Notes: generated by a model from the sequence alone, not told the origin. A stretch of DNA of 64,000 nucleotides from Pseudoxanthomonas sp. SE1 (GCF_029542205.1 NZ_CP113783.1:1603001-1667000), one strand, 5' to 3'; positions 1 through 9,566 are shown, numbered from the stretch's first letter. A program made the numbers and translations.

Positions 1-161
1 CGCCGTCCGGCTGCCGCATGGGCATCTGCAATACCTGCGCCTGCGGCAAGTCCGCGGGCAGCACGCGCCACCTGCCCAGTGGCGACCTGATGCACGAGCC
101 CACCCAGGCGTTGAAGCTGTGCATCCACAGCGCCGCCACCGACATCGAGCTGGATCTGTAA
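1..161 (+). CDS. ferredoxin/flavodoxin reductase, C-terminal 2Fe-2S part (5' end outside window)
   Basis: Only the last 52 codons are present, read in the frame that starts at base 3. They carry the cysteine ligands of a plant-type 2Fe-2S ferredoxin domain (GCRMGICNTC, with another Cys about 40 residues later in KLCIHSA). In this family a FAD/NAD(P)H reductase module precedes that domain and passes electrons to a membrane desaturase. The stop TAA shares its last base with the ATG of the desaturase gene (TAATG), so the two are almost certainly co-translated. This supports a role as the desaturase's electron donor. The upstream domains cannot be seen. Confidence 0.8.
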   Translation, partial: PSGCRMGICNTCACGKSAGSTRHLPSGDLMHEPTQALKLCIHSAATDIELDL

Positions 162-1321
162 TGACGACCCTTACCTCCCCCCGCAACCGCAGTCTCACCA
201 CCGACGAACTGGATCGCTTCGGCGAGGAGCTGGATGCCCTGCGTGCGCGTACCGTGGCCACGCTGGGCCAGCGTGATGCACGCTATATCCGCAACGTGGT
301 CAAAGCGGTGCGGTACGCCAACCTGACCGGCCGCGTGCTGCTGCTCGCCGCCGCGATCGCCGGTGGCCTCTGGCTGGCCGACAGCGCGGTGGGCTGGCTG
401 TTCTGGGTGCTGTGGGCGCTGGGCGCACTGTCGCTGGGCCTGGGCAAGATCCTCGACAACATGGAACTGGGCCACAACGTCATCCATGGCCAGTACGACT
501 GGCTGGGCGACCCGCAGCTCAACGGCAAGACCTACGACTGGGACATCGTTGCCACCAGCGAGAACTGGCGGCACACGCACAATTTCCGTCACCACACGTA
601 TACCAACGTGCGGGGCATGGACGACGACATCGGCTATGGCCTGCTGCGCATCTTCCCGGAGCAGAAGTGGAAGCCGTTCTACCTGGCGCAGCCGGTGGTC
701 GCGGTGGTGTTCGCGCTGCTGTTCCAGTGGGGCATCGCCATCCAGGACCTCAAGCTGGGCCGCTGGTGGCACGGCAAGATGACCACCCAGCAGCTGCGCC
801 GCAAGTCCGCACCGGTGGTGCGCAAGATGGGGCGCCAGCTGGCCAAGGATTACGTGATCTATCCGGCGCTGGCCGGGCCTTTCTTCCTGCCGGTACTGCT
901 GGGCAACCTGGTGGCCAACGGCCTGCGCAACGTATGGACCTACGTGATCATCTTCTGCGGGCACTTCACCGCCAATGCGGAAACATTCCCCAAGGAATGC
1001 ATCAAGAACGAGTCGCGTGGCCACTGGTACCTGCGCCAGTTGCGTGGTTCGTCCAACCTGCGCGGCGGATTCCTGATCAACGTGCTGTCGGGCAACCTGA
1101 GCCACCAGATCGAGCACCATTTCTTCCCCGACATCCCGGCCAACCGTTACGCCGAGATGGCACGCGAAGTGCGCGCGATCTGCGCCCGCTACGGCCAGCA
1201 CTACAACACCGGCACGCTGCTCACGCAGTTCGGGCAGGTCTGCTGGCGCATCGTGCGGCATGCCTTCCCCAGCCGGCCGCGACGCGCGATGGCGCTGGTC
1301 CAGGCGGAAGCCGTCGCCTAA
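161..1321 (+). CDS. membrane fatty-acid desaturase (acyl-lipid/acyl-CoA type)
   Basis: A 386-residue integral membrane di-iron desaturase. The three histidine boxes that bind the iron pair are intact: H105-N-V-I-H109, H138-T-H-N-F-R-H144-H145, and H315-Q-I-E-H319-H320. Hydrophobic segments lie at about 60-100 and 230-260. The enzyme would introduce a cis double bond into acyl chains to adjust membrane fluidity; position specificity (delta-9 is the usual role of such pairs) cannot be read from the sequence. An upstream in-frame start at 119 would lie inside the reductase gene. The start at 161 is chosen because it overlaps the reductase stop by one base and gives an ordinary N-terminus (MTTLTSPRNRS). 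Confidence 0.88.
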   Translation: MTTLTSPRNRSLTTDELDRFGEELDALRARTVATLGQRDARYIRNVVKAVRYANLTGRVLLLAAAIAGGLWLADSAVGWLFWVLWALGALSLGLGKILDNMELGHNVIHGQYDWLGDPQLNGKTYDWDIVATSENWRHTHNFRHHTYTNVRGMDDDIGYGLLRIFPEQKWKPFYLAQPVVAVVFALLFQWGIAIQDLKLGRWWHGKMTTQQLRRKSAPVVRKMGRQLAKDYVIYPALAGPFFLPVLLGNLVANGLRNVWTYVIIFCGHFTANAETFPKECIKNESRGHWYLRQLRGSSNLRGGFLINVLSGNLSHQIEHHFFPDIPANRYAEMAREVRAICARYGQHYNTGTLLTQFGQVCWRIVRHAFPSRPRRAMALVQAEAVA

Positions 1322-1324
1322 GGG

Positions 1325-1711
1325 CTACGCGGCGCCGCCCGGTGGTGCCACGGCACGCGCCGCACGCGCGATGTCGCGCCTGAGTCGCCATTCGGCAAAG
1401 AACGAAGCGGCGATCAGGCCCGTACCCAGCAGGCACAGCCACTGGAACCAGGGATTCTCGAAGACCTCGTCGGCCAGGTCGCTGTCCTGCAACTGGAGGC
1501 GCAGCAGGCGTACTTCCGTGGCCAGTGCGTCCGATCCGGATTCGCCACGATGAGCGGCTTCCTCCGCCTGCAACGCCAGGCGCGCCATTGCCGCGTGTCC
1601 TGTGGGGTCAGTGTCTTCACGACGTTCCACCGTGACGACCAGTGCGCTGGTCAGCAGGATCAGCGTGGTGCCCAGGCCACGCAGCAAGGGTGGGAGTGAC
1701 TCATGGATCAT
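1325..1711 (-). CDS. small membrane protein of unknown function
   Basis: A 128-residue protein with two hydrophobic segments, one near the N-terminus (about residues 9-27, LLRGLGTTLILLTSALVV) and one near 88-105 (WFQWLCLLGTGLIAASFF). Between them lies a charged, probably helical periplasmic or cytoplasmic stretch. It converges on the desaturase gene, ending three bases after that gene's stop. I do not recognise a family. The membrane pattern and non-random composition favour a real gene; the start may also be a few codons further in. Confidence 0.55.
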   Translation of the reverse strand: MIHESLPPLLRGLGTTLILLTSALVVTVERREDTDPTGHAAMARLALQAEEAAHRGESGSDALATEVRLLRLQLQDSDLADEVFENPWFQWLCLLGTGLIAASFFAEWRLRRDIARAARAVAPPGGAA

Positions 1712-1785
1712 GCGCGGGCTCCGGCTCTGGTCCGCCGCATCCTAGTCCAAGCAACAAGGGAATGGCGGATGCGATCCGCGCACGG

Positions 1786-3567
1786 TCAATCCAGAAACTG
1801 CAGTCGCGCAAGCTCGGCGTAAAGGCCATCCTGCGCCAGCAGTTCCGCGTGCGTGCCCTGCGCGACGATGCGGCCCCGGTCCATCACCACGATGCGATCG
1901 GCCTTCAACACGGTGGCCAGCCGGTGCGCGATGACCAATGTGGTGCGGCCGTCCATCAACCTTTCCAGCGCCTGCTGCACTGCGCGCTCGCTCTGCGCGT
2001 CCAGGGCACTGGTGGCTTCGTCCAGCAGCAGGATGGGGGCGTCCTTCAACAGGGCGCGGGCGATGGCGATGCGCTGCTGCTGGCCACCCGACAGGCGTGC
2101 GCCACGCTCGCCGAGCTGGCTGTCGAAGCCGCCCGGCAGTTCGCGGATGAAGTCCTCGGCCTCGGCGGCTTCGGCGGCCGCCTGCAGCTCGGCATCGGTG
2201 GCATCCAGCTTGCCGTAGCGGATGTTCTCCGCTGCGCTGGCCGCGAAGATGGTCGGTTGCTGCGGCACCAGTGCGATGTGTTCGCGCAACTGCGCCGGGT
2301 CGAGTTCACGCAGGTCCACGCCATCGATGCGCACGCCGCCCGTTTGCGCATCATGGAAGCGAAGCAGCATCGAGAACACCGTGCTTTTGCCGGCGCCGGA
2401 CGGGCCGACCAGGGCCACGGTTTCGCCTGGATTGACGGTGAGGTCGAAGCCATCCAGTGCGGGAAGATCGGGGCGCGACGGGTAGTGGAACGAGACGTTG
2501 TCGAAGCGGATCTCGCCGTTGACCGGCTGCGGCAATGTGCGTGGTTGTGTCGGCGCCTGGATGGCAGGTGTTTCGCCCAGCAACTCCGCGATGCGGCCCA
2601 TGCCGCCGGCCGCGCGTTGCAGTTCGTTCCATACCTCGGCCAGTGCACCGACCGATCCACCGCCGATCAGCGCGTACAGCACGAACTGGCCCAGCGTGCC
2701 GGCGCTCATCGTGCCGTCGATCACGTCATGCGCGCCCGACCAGAGCACGAGCGTGATCGCGCCGAAGATCAGGGTGATGGCCGCGGCGGTCACCCATGCC
2801 TGCGCGCGGATGCGCTTGCGGGCGGTTTCCACCGCGGTCGCGATGGCGGCACCGAAGCGGCCGCGTTCGTACGGCTCGCGTGCGTGCGCCTGCACCGTGC
2901 GGACGGCGCTCAGGGTTTCGCTGGCCAGCGTGTTGGCATCGGCCACGCGGTCCTGGCTGGCGCGCGACGCTTTCTCCAGCCGGCGGGCACCCAGCACGAT
3001 GGGCAGTACCGCCAGGGGGATGCCGATCAGTGCGAAGGCCGCCAGTCGGGGGCTGGTGACGAACAGCATCGCCAGGCTGCCGATCACGGTGACGCTGCTG
3101 CGCAGCGCTACCGACATGCTGGTGGCTACCACCGTGCGCAGCAGCTCGCTGTCGGCGGAGAGTCGCGATACGAGTTCGCCGGAGCGGCTGCGGTCATGGA
3201 ATTCGGCGTCCAGTCCGATCAGGTGGCCGTACAACTGACCGCGCAGGTCCGCCACGACCTTTTCGCCCAGCAGCGACACGAAGTAGAAGCGCGCCGCGCT
3301 GGCCAGCGCCAGCACGACAGCCACCACGAACAGGAACAGGAACGCACGGTTGATGTTCGCGCCGTCGGTAAAGCCGTTGTCGATCATCTGCCGGAAGGCG
3401 ACCGGCAGGCTCAGCGTCGCCGCAGACGCCAGCGCCAGCGCCAGTAGCCACGCGGTGAACAGGCCGCCGTGCTGGCGCACGAAGGGCCACAGGGCACGCA
3501 GGGTGCCCAGCTTGGCCTTGGCTTTGGACGAGGGAGTACCGTCCGGCGTCTCGAGCGGGGTGTTCAT
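1786..3567 (-). CDS. ABC exporter, fused transmembrane and ATPase domains
   Basis: A 593-residue half-transporter of the ABCB/MsbA type. A six-helix membrane domain covers about residues 30-320, then comes the nucleotide-binding domain. Walker A (GPSGAGKST) is near residue 388, the ABC signature (LSGGQQQR) near 490, Walker B with the catalytic Glu (ILLLDEATSALD) near 512 and the switch His (IAHRL) near 545. It should work as a homodimer in the inner membrane, exporting a lipid or hydrophobic substrate. It stands alone, so the substrate is not indicated; MsbA of the lipid A pathway is usually next to lpxK, which is absent here. A palindromic repeat lies just upstream of the start codon. Confidence 0.88.
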   Translation of the reverse strand: MNTPLETPDGTPSSKAKAKLGTLRALWPFVRQHGGLFTAWLLALALASAATLSLPVAFRQMIDNGFTDGANINRAFLFLFVVAVVLALASAARFYFVSLLGEKVVADLRGQLYGHLIGLDAEFHDRSRSGELVSRLSADSELLRTVVATSMSVALRSSVTVIGSLAMLFVTSPRLAAFALIGIPLAVLPIVLGARRLEKASRASQDRVADANTLASETLSAVRTVQAHAREPYERGRFGAAIATAVETARKRIRAQAWVTAAAITLIFGAITLVLWSGAHDVIDGTMSAGTLGQFVLYALIGGGSVGALAEVWNELQRAAGGMGRIAELLGETPAIQAPTQPRTLPQPVNGEIRFDNVSFHYPSRPDLPALDGFDLTVNPGETVALVGPSGAGKSTVFSMLLRFHDAQTGGVRIDGVDLRELDPAQLREHIALVPQQPTIFAASAAENIRYGKLDATDAELQAAAEAAEAEDFIRELPGGFDSQLGERGARLSGGQQQRIAIARALLKDAPILLLDEATSALDAQSERAVQQALERLMDGRTTLVIAHRLATVLKADRIVVMDRGRIVAQGTHAELLAQDGLYAELARLQFLD

Positions 3568-3589
3568 CGGGGATCCGTTCTCAAAGCGG

Positions 3590-3656
3590 TTGTGGAAGGG
3601 GCTTCAGCCCCGACCAGGCCGCTGCGCTTCCCTCGTGCCGGAAGCCCTTTCCACAA
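3590..3656. repeat. paired palindromic repeat (REP-like), divergent copy
   Basis: Inverted arms (TTGTGGAAGGGGCTTC on the left, GAAGCCCTTTCCACAA on the right, one base of length difference) flank about 35 bases. The arrangement matches the four better-conserved copies at 22670, 41230, 52764 and 53980 (a TGTRGGAG-like outer end facing outwards), but the inner sequence differs. It sits between the divergently placed ABC exporter start and the yigZ stop. Confidence 0.6.
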
Positions 3657-3677
3657 ACACCTGTGCAGCCCGGGCGA

Positions 3678-4265
3678 TCACACCGGATCGACAACGCGTA
3701 CCCGATTACGGGTGGCGTCGCGCAGATGGTTTTTCAAGGCGTCGGCGCGATCCGCCGGCAGTTCCAGCGTCAGCAAGGCTCCGTTCTCGTCGAACGATTC
3801 CTGCAGCCTGGTCGCCAGATGCGGCGCGAGCGCGGCATGCACCGCACCCAGATCGTCGAACAGGCAGGCCAGCACCAGGTGCGTGGTGGCCACGAGTGCC
3901 TGCCTTGGGGCCGTACGCAGGCATTCCGCCGCTGCACCGCCATACGCCCGTACCAGTCCACCCGCGCCCAGTTTGATGCCACCGTACCAGCGCGTCACCA
4001 CGACAACGATGCGATCGAAACCCTGGCCGTCGATGGCAGCCAGGATCGGCCGGCCCGCGGTGCCCGAGGGCTCGCCGTCATCGCTGGACCGGTATTCGCC
4101 GCCGATCCGGTAGGCCCAGCAGTTATGCGTCGCGGCGGGATCGCCGACCTCGCGCAGGAAGGCGAGCGCGCCGTCGGTATCGGTGACGGGGGCGGCCTGT
4201 GCCAGGAAACGGCTGTGCTTCACCTCCAGCACTTGGGAGGCGCGCGCGGCGAGGGTGTGGCTCAC
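3678..4265 (-). CDS. yigZ: YigZ/IMPACT family protein
   Basis: A 195-residue protein of the UPF0029/YigZ family, close to the usual length of about 200. The N-terminal IMPACT domain shows the family core: FLAQAAPV, the HNCWAYRIG segment, SSDDGEPSGTAGRPIL and the VVVTRWYGGIKLGAGGLVRAY stretch (about residues 25-115). A small C-terminal DUF1949-like domain follows. The family is linked to translation control and ribosome association, but the bacterial role is poorly defined. The start is GTG; its GTGA overlaps the stop of the preceding gene (TGA at 4262-4264), which implies translational coupling. A longer in-frame extension to 4493 is rejected because it runs over that gene. Confidence 0.82.
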   Translation of the reverse strand: MSHTLAARASQVLEVKHSRFLAQAAPVTDTDGALAFLREVGDPAATHNCWAYRIGGEYRSSDDGEPSGTAGRPILAAIDGQGFDRIVVVVTRWYGGIKLGAGGLVRAYGGAAAECLRTAPRQALVATTHLVLACLFDDLGAVHAALAPHLATRLQESFDENGALLTLELPADRADALKNHLRDATRNRVRVVDPV

Positions 4266-5406
4266 GGCGTGCCGAGCAGGGGACGCAGGTCGTCCGGGAC
4301 ACGCTGGAACGGGTGCTCCTGCACGAACAGCTGCAGGCTGCGCAGCGCATTGGCGTTGTCGCCCAGGTCGCGGCGCAGGCGGATGCGGTCGAGCCATTCG
4401 TCGGGAGGCAATCGCGTGTCCGCGTCGACGGGTAGCTGCAGGTCGGTGCGCCGAAGGGCGGTGCGTGCGGCACTGGGCTGGGTGCTGCGGCACTGGCGGC
4501 CAGGGCGGGCGGGGGCGGTGGGGCGGCGGCTGCAGTTGCAGCTACCGGTGCCCCGTCCTGCGCACGGGCCTGGCGTTCGCGCGTCCTCACGCGACTGCCG
4601 GTCACGGAGATGGTGTCGAGGGTGCGGCTTTCATTCGCTGCTGCCTGCTTGCGCTCCTCCTCGTACCGGATGCGCTGTTCCTCTTGTTGCTGGATCGCCG
4701 CACGATGTTGCGTCTGCGCTCCCGTGACGGCTTCCGGGACGTCCGCAGCCATGGCTGCCGGCGGCGCGTACGCGTCCATTTCGGCCGGGAAGGCCTGGGG
4801 TGCGGCCGGTTGCTCGCGCGGCGATGTCTCCTCGGCTGAAGGCAGGCCCGGAACAGCGGGAATCAGCGCAAGGGGGCTGCGCTTCGGCACGGCTTCCTGG
4901 CGCGCGGCCGCTTCCGCGTTCTTGCGCGCCGGGCCGGACGGCGTGGCGTCGCGTTCGATGGCGGCGGATGGCGAAGGAGGTTGTATGGCCTTTGTCGCGG
5001 CGGCAGGTTCCGTCGCCACGATCGCGGGCGGAGGAGCGAGCGATTCGACGGCGGGCGCGGCGGCATCCGCGGCGGCGACATCGGCGTCCTCGCCGATCAG
5101 CTGGGCCGAGCGCTGCGTCTGTGCCGGGGCTTCGCTGGCCACCGGAATGTCGTGGCTGGGGCGAAGCTGCCAGGCGATGCCGGCGGCCAGCAGCACGGAT
5201 GCCGCCACGCCCATGCCCAGCGGCCAACGACGGCGGTTTGGCGGCACCGCGCCGCCTCGTGACGGCGTGTCCTCCACCGCCGCCCGCGCGGCGTCCAGGA
5301 TGCGCGCATCCAGCTCCGGCGACGGCGCACCGTGCGGTCCCAGCCGGGACAGCGACTGCGCCAGCGCGCGTTCTTCGGGCGTCAGGGGCTCGTGGGGCGT
5401 CTTCAT
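4262..5406 (-). CDS. anti-sigma-like single-pass membrane protein, reading frame broken near the C-terminus
   Basis: Paired with the ECF sigma gene through an ATGA overlap. Residues 1-55 form a cytoplasmic, probably sigma-binding segment. One membrane helix follows at about 61-80 (WPLGMGVAASVLLAAGIAWQ), then a long Ala/Pro-rich periplasmic linker, a charged coiled stretch at 238-260, and the motif LDTISVTGSR at 263-272, which resembles the start of a TonB-receptor plug. After the poly-Pro stretch (about 4450-4530) the frame turns low-complexity and would run on to 4123 inside yigZ. One frame over, a sensible tail appears (LQLPVDADTRLPPDEWLDRI...LRPLLGTP) and stops at 4262, exactly overlapping yigZ. 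This means one base is missing (or two are extra): a true mutation, slippage at C-runs, or a sequencing error. Confidence 0.65.
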
Positions 5407-5957
5407 TGATTCAATCTCGTCCGCAACCGGTCCATCGCATAGCGCAGGCGCGATTTCACGGTTTCCCGGCCCACGCCGGTGATGTCGCCGATTTCCTCCA
5501 GGGTCAGTTCCTGCTCCAGCCGGAGCAGCACGACCTCGCGCTGTTCCGGCGGCAGTTCATCCATGGCCAGCTGCAGCTGCCGCCGCTGCTCGAACTCGGA
5601 GAGCTGGCGCTCCGGGGTATCCGGGTCCGGAACGCGTGCGGTCCGCTCGTCCGCATCCACGGGCGCGGCGGGTCGATGCTTCGACGCGCGCCAGTGGTCG
5701 TTCAACCGATTGTGCGCGATCCGGTACAGCCACGTCCCGAACGCCGCCTCCGGTTTCCACCCCTGGCGCGCGCTGATCACGCGTTGCCAGGTGTCCTGGA
5801 AGAACTCGTCGGCCAGTGCAGGGTCGCGAAGGTGGCGCAACAGGAACCGGTACAGCGGCCCGCGATGGCGCGCGTAGAGCTGTTCGAAGGCCGACGCATC
5901 GCCGGCGGCGTAGGCCAGCATCAGGGTCTCGTCGGCGGGTTCTGCGAGGTCGTTCAC
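5403..5957 (-). CDS. ECF-family RNA polymerase sigma factor
   Basis: A group IV sigma-70 factor of about 184 residues. Region 2 (FEQLYARHRGPLYRFLLRHL, then DEFFQDTWQRVI) contacts core polymerase and the -10 element. Region 4 (LPPEQREVVLLRLEQELTLEEIGDITGVGRETVKSRLRYA) is the helix-turn-helix that reads -35. The stop TGA overlaps the ATG of the membrane protein gene next to it, the standard sigma/anti-sigma layout. The open frame extends to 6092, but the first convincing family residues begin just after GTG 5957 (VNDLAEPADETLMLAYAAGD); GTG 5963 is an equal alternative. Which signal activates it cannot be told from sequence. Confidence 0.8.
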   Translation of the reverse strand: MNDLAEPADETLMLAYAAGDASAFEQLYARHRGPLYRFLLRHLRDPALADEFFQDTWQRVISARQGWKPEAAFGTWLYRIAHNRLNDHWRASKHRPAAPVDADERTARVPDPDTPERQLSEFEQRRQLQLAMDELPPEQREVVLLRLEQELTLEEIGDITGVGRETVKSRLRYAMDRLRTRLNQ

Positions 5958-6219
5958 CGACACCAGCGTAAGCCGTCCGCGCACGCCCGTGAAGTCGGGG
6001 CGGGGCCGCGGCGCCGACACGTTCAGTGATCGACGCCCGTCGGGGATCGTGGTCGGGTGGGTCAAGGCGGCAGGGGGAACGGGGCGGGGCACACGTTTTC
6101 AAACGCGCGACGGGCCTTGAAGGGGTTGCCCTGGCCGTTTCCGTTCAGGGGGGCACAGGCGGTATGCTCGCCGCGGGGGACTTCCAGACACCACGCACCG
6201 ACTCGGTCGGGACAAGGGC

Positions 6220-9126
6220 ATGCCTACGCCATCGATCAGCGCCGACAACCCGGCCAGCGCAGACGCCTCGCCGGCGGACCGGATTGCGTCGATCCTGCGC
6301 GGGCTGCTGCCGGCCGGCGCTGAACTGGCGCTCAGCTGGCGCGACTGGGCGCTGGGCAACGACAGCGGTGCCACGCCGGGGGCTTCCGGTGCGCTGAAGC
6401 GCCGCGCCGAGCATGCGCTCGCCGAAACGCAGGTGGAGCACGATGGCCCCGTGCAGCGCACCTACGCGTGGGACAACGCCGATGGCACTGCGCGCGTTGC
6501 GCTGGCGCTGGCATTGCCGCACCCGCTGGCGGCGCCGGAGGAAGATGCGTGGCTGTCGCTGGCCCGCACGCTGCTGGTGACCTCGCTGGATGCCGCGCGC
6601 GCGCAGGCGCGCATCGTTTCGCTGGAAAAATCCAAGCGGCTTCAGCAGGCGCTCTACGAAATCGCCGACCTGGCCGGTGCCGACCTCGAGATGCCGGAGA
6701 TGCTCCGCCGCATCCACGCGGTGGTGAACTCGCTGATGTATGCCGAGAACTGCTACATCGTGCTGTACGACGACCAGCGCCGTTCGGTCCGCTTTCTTTA
6801 CTTCGCCGACCAGCGCGATCCCTATGTCGCCGAACCCGAGCGCGAGTTCGGCGAGGAGGAAATGGCCAACAGCATGACCTTCGCGCTGCTGCGCCATGGC
6901 CAGCCGCTGCGCGGACCGTCGGCCGTCATCCGGCAGAAGCTGGGCGTGATGCGCGATCCCTCGCATGGCCCGGACAGTCTGGACTGGCTGGGTGTGCCGA
7001 TGCGCCGGGACGACCGGGTCTGCGGCGCCATCGTCGTGCAGAGCTACGACGCGCCGGCGAGTTATGCCGACGAGGATCGCGCGCTGCTCGGCTATGTGGC
7101 ACAGCACATCCTGACCGCGCTGGATCGCAAGCACGCGCACGTGGAACTGGAGCACCGCGTGGCGGTGCGCACGCACGAACTGCAGCGCGCCAACCGCGAG
7201 CTGCAGGCCGAGATCATGGAGCGCAAGCGCGCGGAGAAGCTGCAGCGCGCATTGTTCCGCATCACCGACCTGGCCATCACATCGGAGAGTCTGGAGCGCT
7301 TCTACGCCGATGTGCACGTGGTGGTCGATGAGCTGATCAATGCGCGCAATTTCTACATCGCCCTGATTTCGGACGATGGCGAGCAACTGGCCTTTCCGTA
7401 CTCGATCGACGAACGCGACCCGATGCGCAAGTCGCGGCGCATGACCAACGGGTTGACCGAGTACGTCATCGCCACCGGTCGGCCGCTGCTGGCCGACCGC
7501 GAGGTGATCGGCCAACTGGCGGAGCAGGGCAAGCTCCTGCAGCACGGTCCACCCGCGTACAGCTGGCTGGGTGTGCCGCTGTTCCGCGGCGAAGACGTGG
7601 TCGGCACGGTAGTGGTGCAGAGCTACACCGAAGAAGTGAAGTTCACTTCGCACGACCAGAACCTGTTGACCTTCGTCGCGCACCACATCGGCAACGGCCT
7701 GGACCGGCAGCGCGCGCAGGAGCGCCTGCGCAGTGCGCACGCGGAACTGGAGCGCAGGGTCGACGAGCGCACGCGCGAGCTGGCCGAGGCGAACCACCAG
7801 TTGCGTGCGCAGATCGGCGAGCGCCTGCGCGCCGAACAGCAGCTGACGTACCAGGCGACGCACGACGCACTCACGGGGCTGCCCAACCGCCCACACCTGC
7901 TGGATCGGCTGTCGGCTGCCATCGACCGCGCGCGCCATGGCGACGGCCAGGCCTTCGCGGTGCTGTTCCTCGACCTGGACCGGTTCAAGCTGGTCAACGA
8001 CAGCATGGGGCACGCGGCGGGCGACGAACTGCTGGTGGAAGTCGCCCGACGCATCATCATGAGCGTGCGTGACGACGACGTGGTCTCGCGCCTGGGGGGC
8101 GACGAGTTCGCACTGCTGGTCGAGTATGCGGATGGCGTGGAGAACGTACGCGACTTCGCCCAGCGCCTGCTGGCGTTGCTGGGGCGGCCGATGTGGGTGG
8201 CGGGGCGCGAACTGTTTCCCTCCGCCAGCCTGGGCATCGCCGTCTGGCACCCGCGCTACCGGAATGGCGAGGAGTTGCTGCGCGATGCCGACGCTGCGAT
8301 GTACCGCGCCAAGGAACAGGGGCGCGACCGTTGCGCCCTGTTCGACGAGGCCATGCGCGAAGCGGCGATGCAGAGCCTGGACCTGGAGGCCGACCTGCGC
8401 CGCGCGATCAACCATCGCGACTTCCTGCCGTTCTACCAGCCCATCCGTCGCATGGACGACGGGCGGGTGATCGGCCATGAAGCGCTGCTGCGCTGGCAGC
8501 ACGAACGGCGCGGGCTGCTGCTGCCGGCGGAGTTCATCGGGTTGGGCGAGGACAGCGGACTGATCGAGCAGGTCGATTGGCTGTTGTACGAGCAGGTGGT
8601 ACGGCAGATCGCGCGTGGCGTGGAGGGCTACATCTCGGTCAACGTGTCGCCACGGCATTTCCGTTCGCCCGATTTCGGCGATCGTCTGCTGGCGATGTTC
8701 GAAGCGCATGGCGCGGATCCCGCACGGTTGCGGCTGGAGATCACCGAGGTGGCGCTGCTGGATGATGCCCCACGCACATTGCGCATCCTGCGCACGCTGC
8801 GCCAGCACGGCATCCTGGCGCAGTTGGACGACTTCGGCACGGGCTTCTCGGCGTTGTCCTACCTGCACCGTTTCCCGATCTCGGTGCTCAAGATCGATCG
8901 CAGTTTCGTCTCCGGGCTGGGCAGCGAAGCGCGGCCGGAAAGCCTGGCGCTGGTGCGCGCGATCCTGGCGCTGGCGGGTACGCTGGGCATCGAGACCATC
9001 GCCGAGGGCGTTGAAACCGAAGAGCAGCGAAAGACGTTGATCGAACTGGGCTGCCTGCTCGGCCAGGGCTACCTGCTGGGACGGCCGGCAGCGCAGATGG
9101 AGGCGGTGGCGGCCGACGTCGCCTGA
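6220..9126 (+). CDS. GAF-GAF-GGDEF-EAL cyclic-di-GMP enzyme
   Basis: A 968-residue protein without obvious membrane segments. Two GAF sensor domains (about 140-300 and 345-500) are each followed by a helical coiled linker (LEHRVAVRTHELQRANREL and LERRVDERTRELAEAN). Next come a diguanylate cyclase domain with intact GGDEF at 626-630 and a phosphodiesterase domain with intact EALLRW from 754, DDFGTGFSALSYL and the EGVE loop. Both catalytic signatures are complete, so it may make and degrade c-di-GMP, with GAF ligand binding choosing the direction. The duplicated GAF-plus-linker unit suggests an internal duplication. It stands alone, and no regulator is adjacent. Confidence 0.9.
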   Translation: MPTPSISADNPASADASPADRIASILRGLLPAGAELALSWRDWALGNDSGATPGASGALKRRAEHALAETQVEHDGPVQRTYAWDNADGTARVALALALPHPLAAPEEDAWLSLARTLLVTSLDAARAQARIVSLEKSKRLQQALYEIADLAGADLEMPEMLRRIHAVVNSLMYAENCYIVLYDDQRRSVRFLYFADQRDPYVAEPEREFGEEEMANSMTFALLRHGQPLRGPSAVIRQKLGVMRDPSHGPDSLDWLGVPMRRDDRVCGAIVVQSYDAPASYADEDRALLGYVAQHILTALDRKHAHVELEHRVAVRTHELQRANRELQAEIMERKRAEKLQRALFRITDLAITSESLERFYADVHVVVDELINARNFYIALISDDGEQLAFPYSIDERDPMRKSRRMTNGLTEYVIATGRPLLADREVIGQLAEQGKLLQHGPPAYSWLGVPLFRGEDVVGTVVVQSYTEEVKFTSHDQNLLTFVAHHIGNGLDRQRAQERLRSAHAELERRVDERTRELAEANHQLRAQIGERLRAEQQLTYQATHDALTGLPNRPHLLDRLSAAIDRARHGDGQAFAVLFLDLDRFKLVNDSMGHAAGDELLVEVARRIIMSVRDDDVVSRLGGDEFALLVEYADGVENVRDFAQRLLALLGRPMWVAGRELFPSASLGIAVWHPRYRNGEELLRDADAAMYRAKEQGRDRCALFDEAMREAAMQSLDLEADLRRAINHRDFLPFYQPIRRMDDGRVIGHEALLRWQHERRGLLLPAEFIGLGEDSGLIEQVDWLLYEQVVRQIARGVEGYISVNVSPRHFRSPDFGDRLLAMFEAHGADPARLRLEITEVALLDDAPRTLRILRTLRQHGILAQLDDFGTGFSALSYLHRFPISVLKIDRSFVSGLGSEARPESLALVRAILALAGTLGIETIAEGVETEEQRKTLIELGCLLGQGYLLGRPAAQMEAVAADVA

Positions 9127-9153
9127 GCCCTGTGATTCGCTGCACACGCCGTG

Positions 9154-9537
9154 CTAGCGGATGTGGATGGGTTCATTGTTATCCGGCTGCATTTGGCCCG
9201 AGGAATGGACTTTCCCGTCGGCGGATACCTCCCGCCAGTTCACCCAGAAGTCACCGACACAGAGTCGCCTGAAGGCCACGCTGGCGGAGCCATGCGCCGG
9301 AACCTCGATCTGCTGCAGTGATGAGAAGTGGGGAGGGACCGTGTTGCCGTAGAGGGGGGCGTCGAAGTCCCGGGGCGACGGAGCGGCCAACGCGCGATCC
9401 GCATAGAAGCTCTTCAGCGCTACCGAGACCGCATCGGCACGGTGGTTCACCACGACGATGCGGATGCCACAGCTGTCAGCGAACGCAGGGATGGGAGCCA
9501 GCAGCAGGCACGAGAGCAACAGAGTGAGGCGCTTCAT
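9154..9537 (-). CDS. small secreted protein of unknown function
   Basis: 127 residues with a clear Sec signal peptide (MKRLTLLLSCLLLAPIPAFA, cleavage before DSCG). The mature part is rich in beta-type sequence and has two cysteines (DSCGIR and RLCVGDFW) that could pair. An in-frame GTG at 9603 would add 22 residues before the signal peptide; the ATG at 9537 is chosen because it places the signal peptide at the N-terminus. It lies downstream of the von Willebrand lipoprotein gene on the same strand, separated by a strong hairpin. No family recognised. Confidence 0.65.
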   Translation of the reverse strand: MKRLTLLLSCLLLAPIPAFADSCGIRIVVVNHRADAVSVALKSFYADRALAAPSPRDFDAPLYGNTVPPHFSSLQQIEVPAHGSASVAFRRLCVGDFWVNWREVSADGKVHSSGQMQPDNNEPIHIR

Positions 9538-9566
9538 GGGGAGACGCTCTTCGGGTATGAGGATAA

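Noticed and set aside
6145..9147. Minus-strand open frame of 1000 codons opposite the GGDEF-EAL gene
   Set aside because: Exact shadow of a protein with intact catalytic motifs; composition is non-protein-like.
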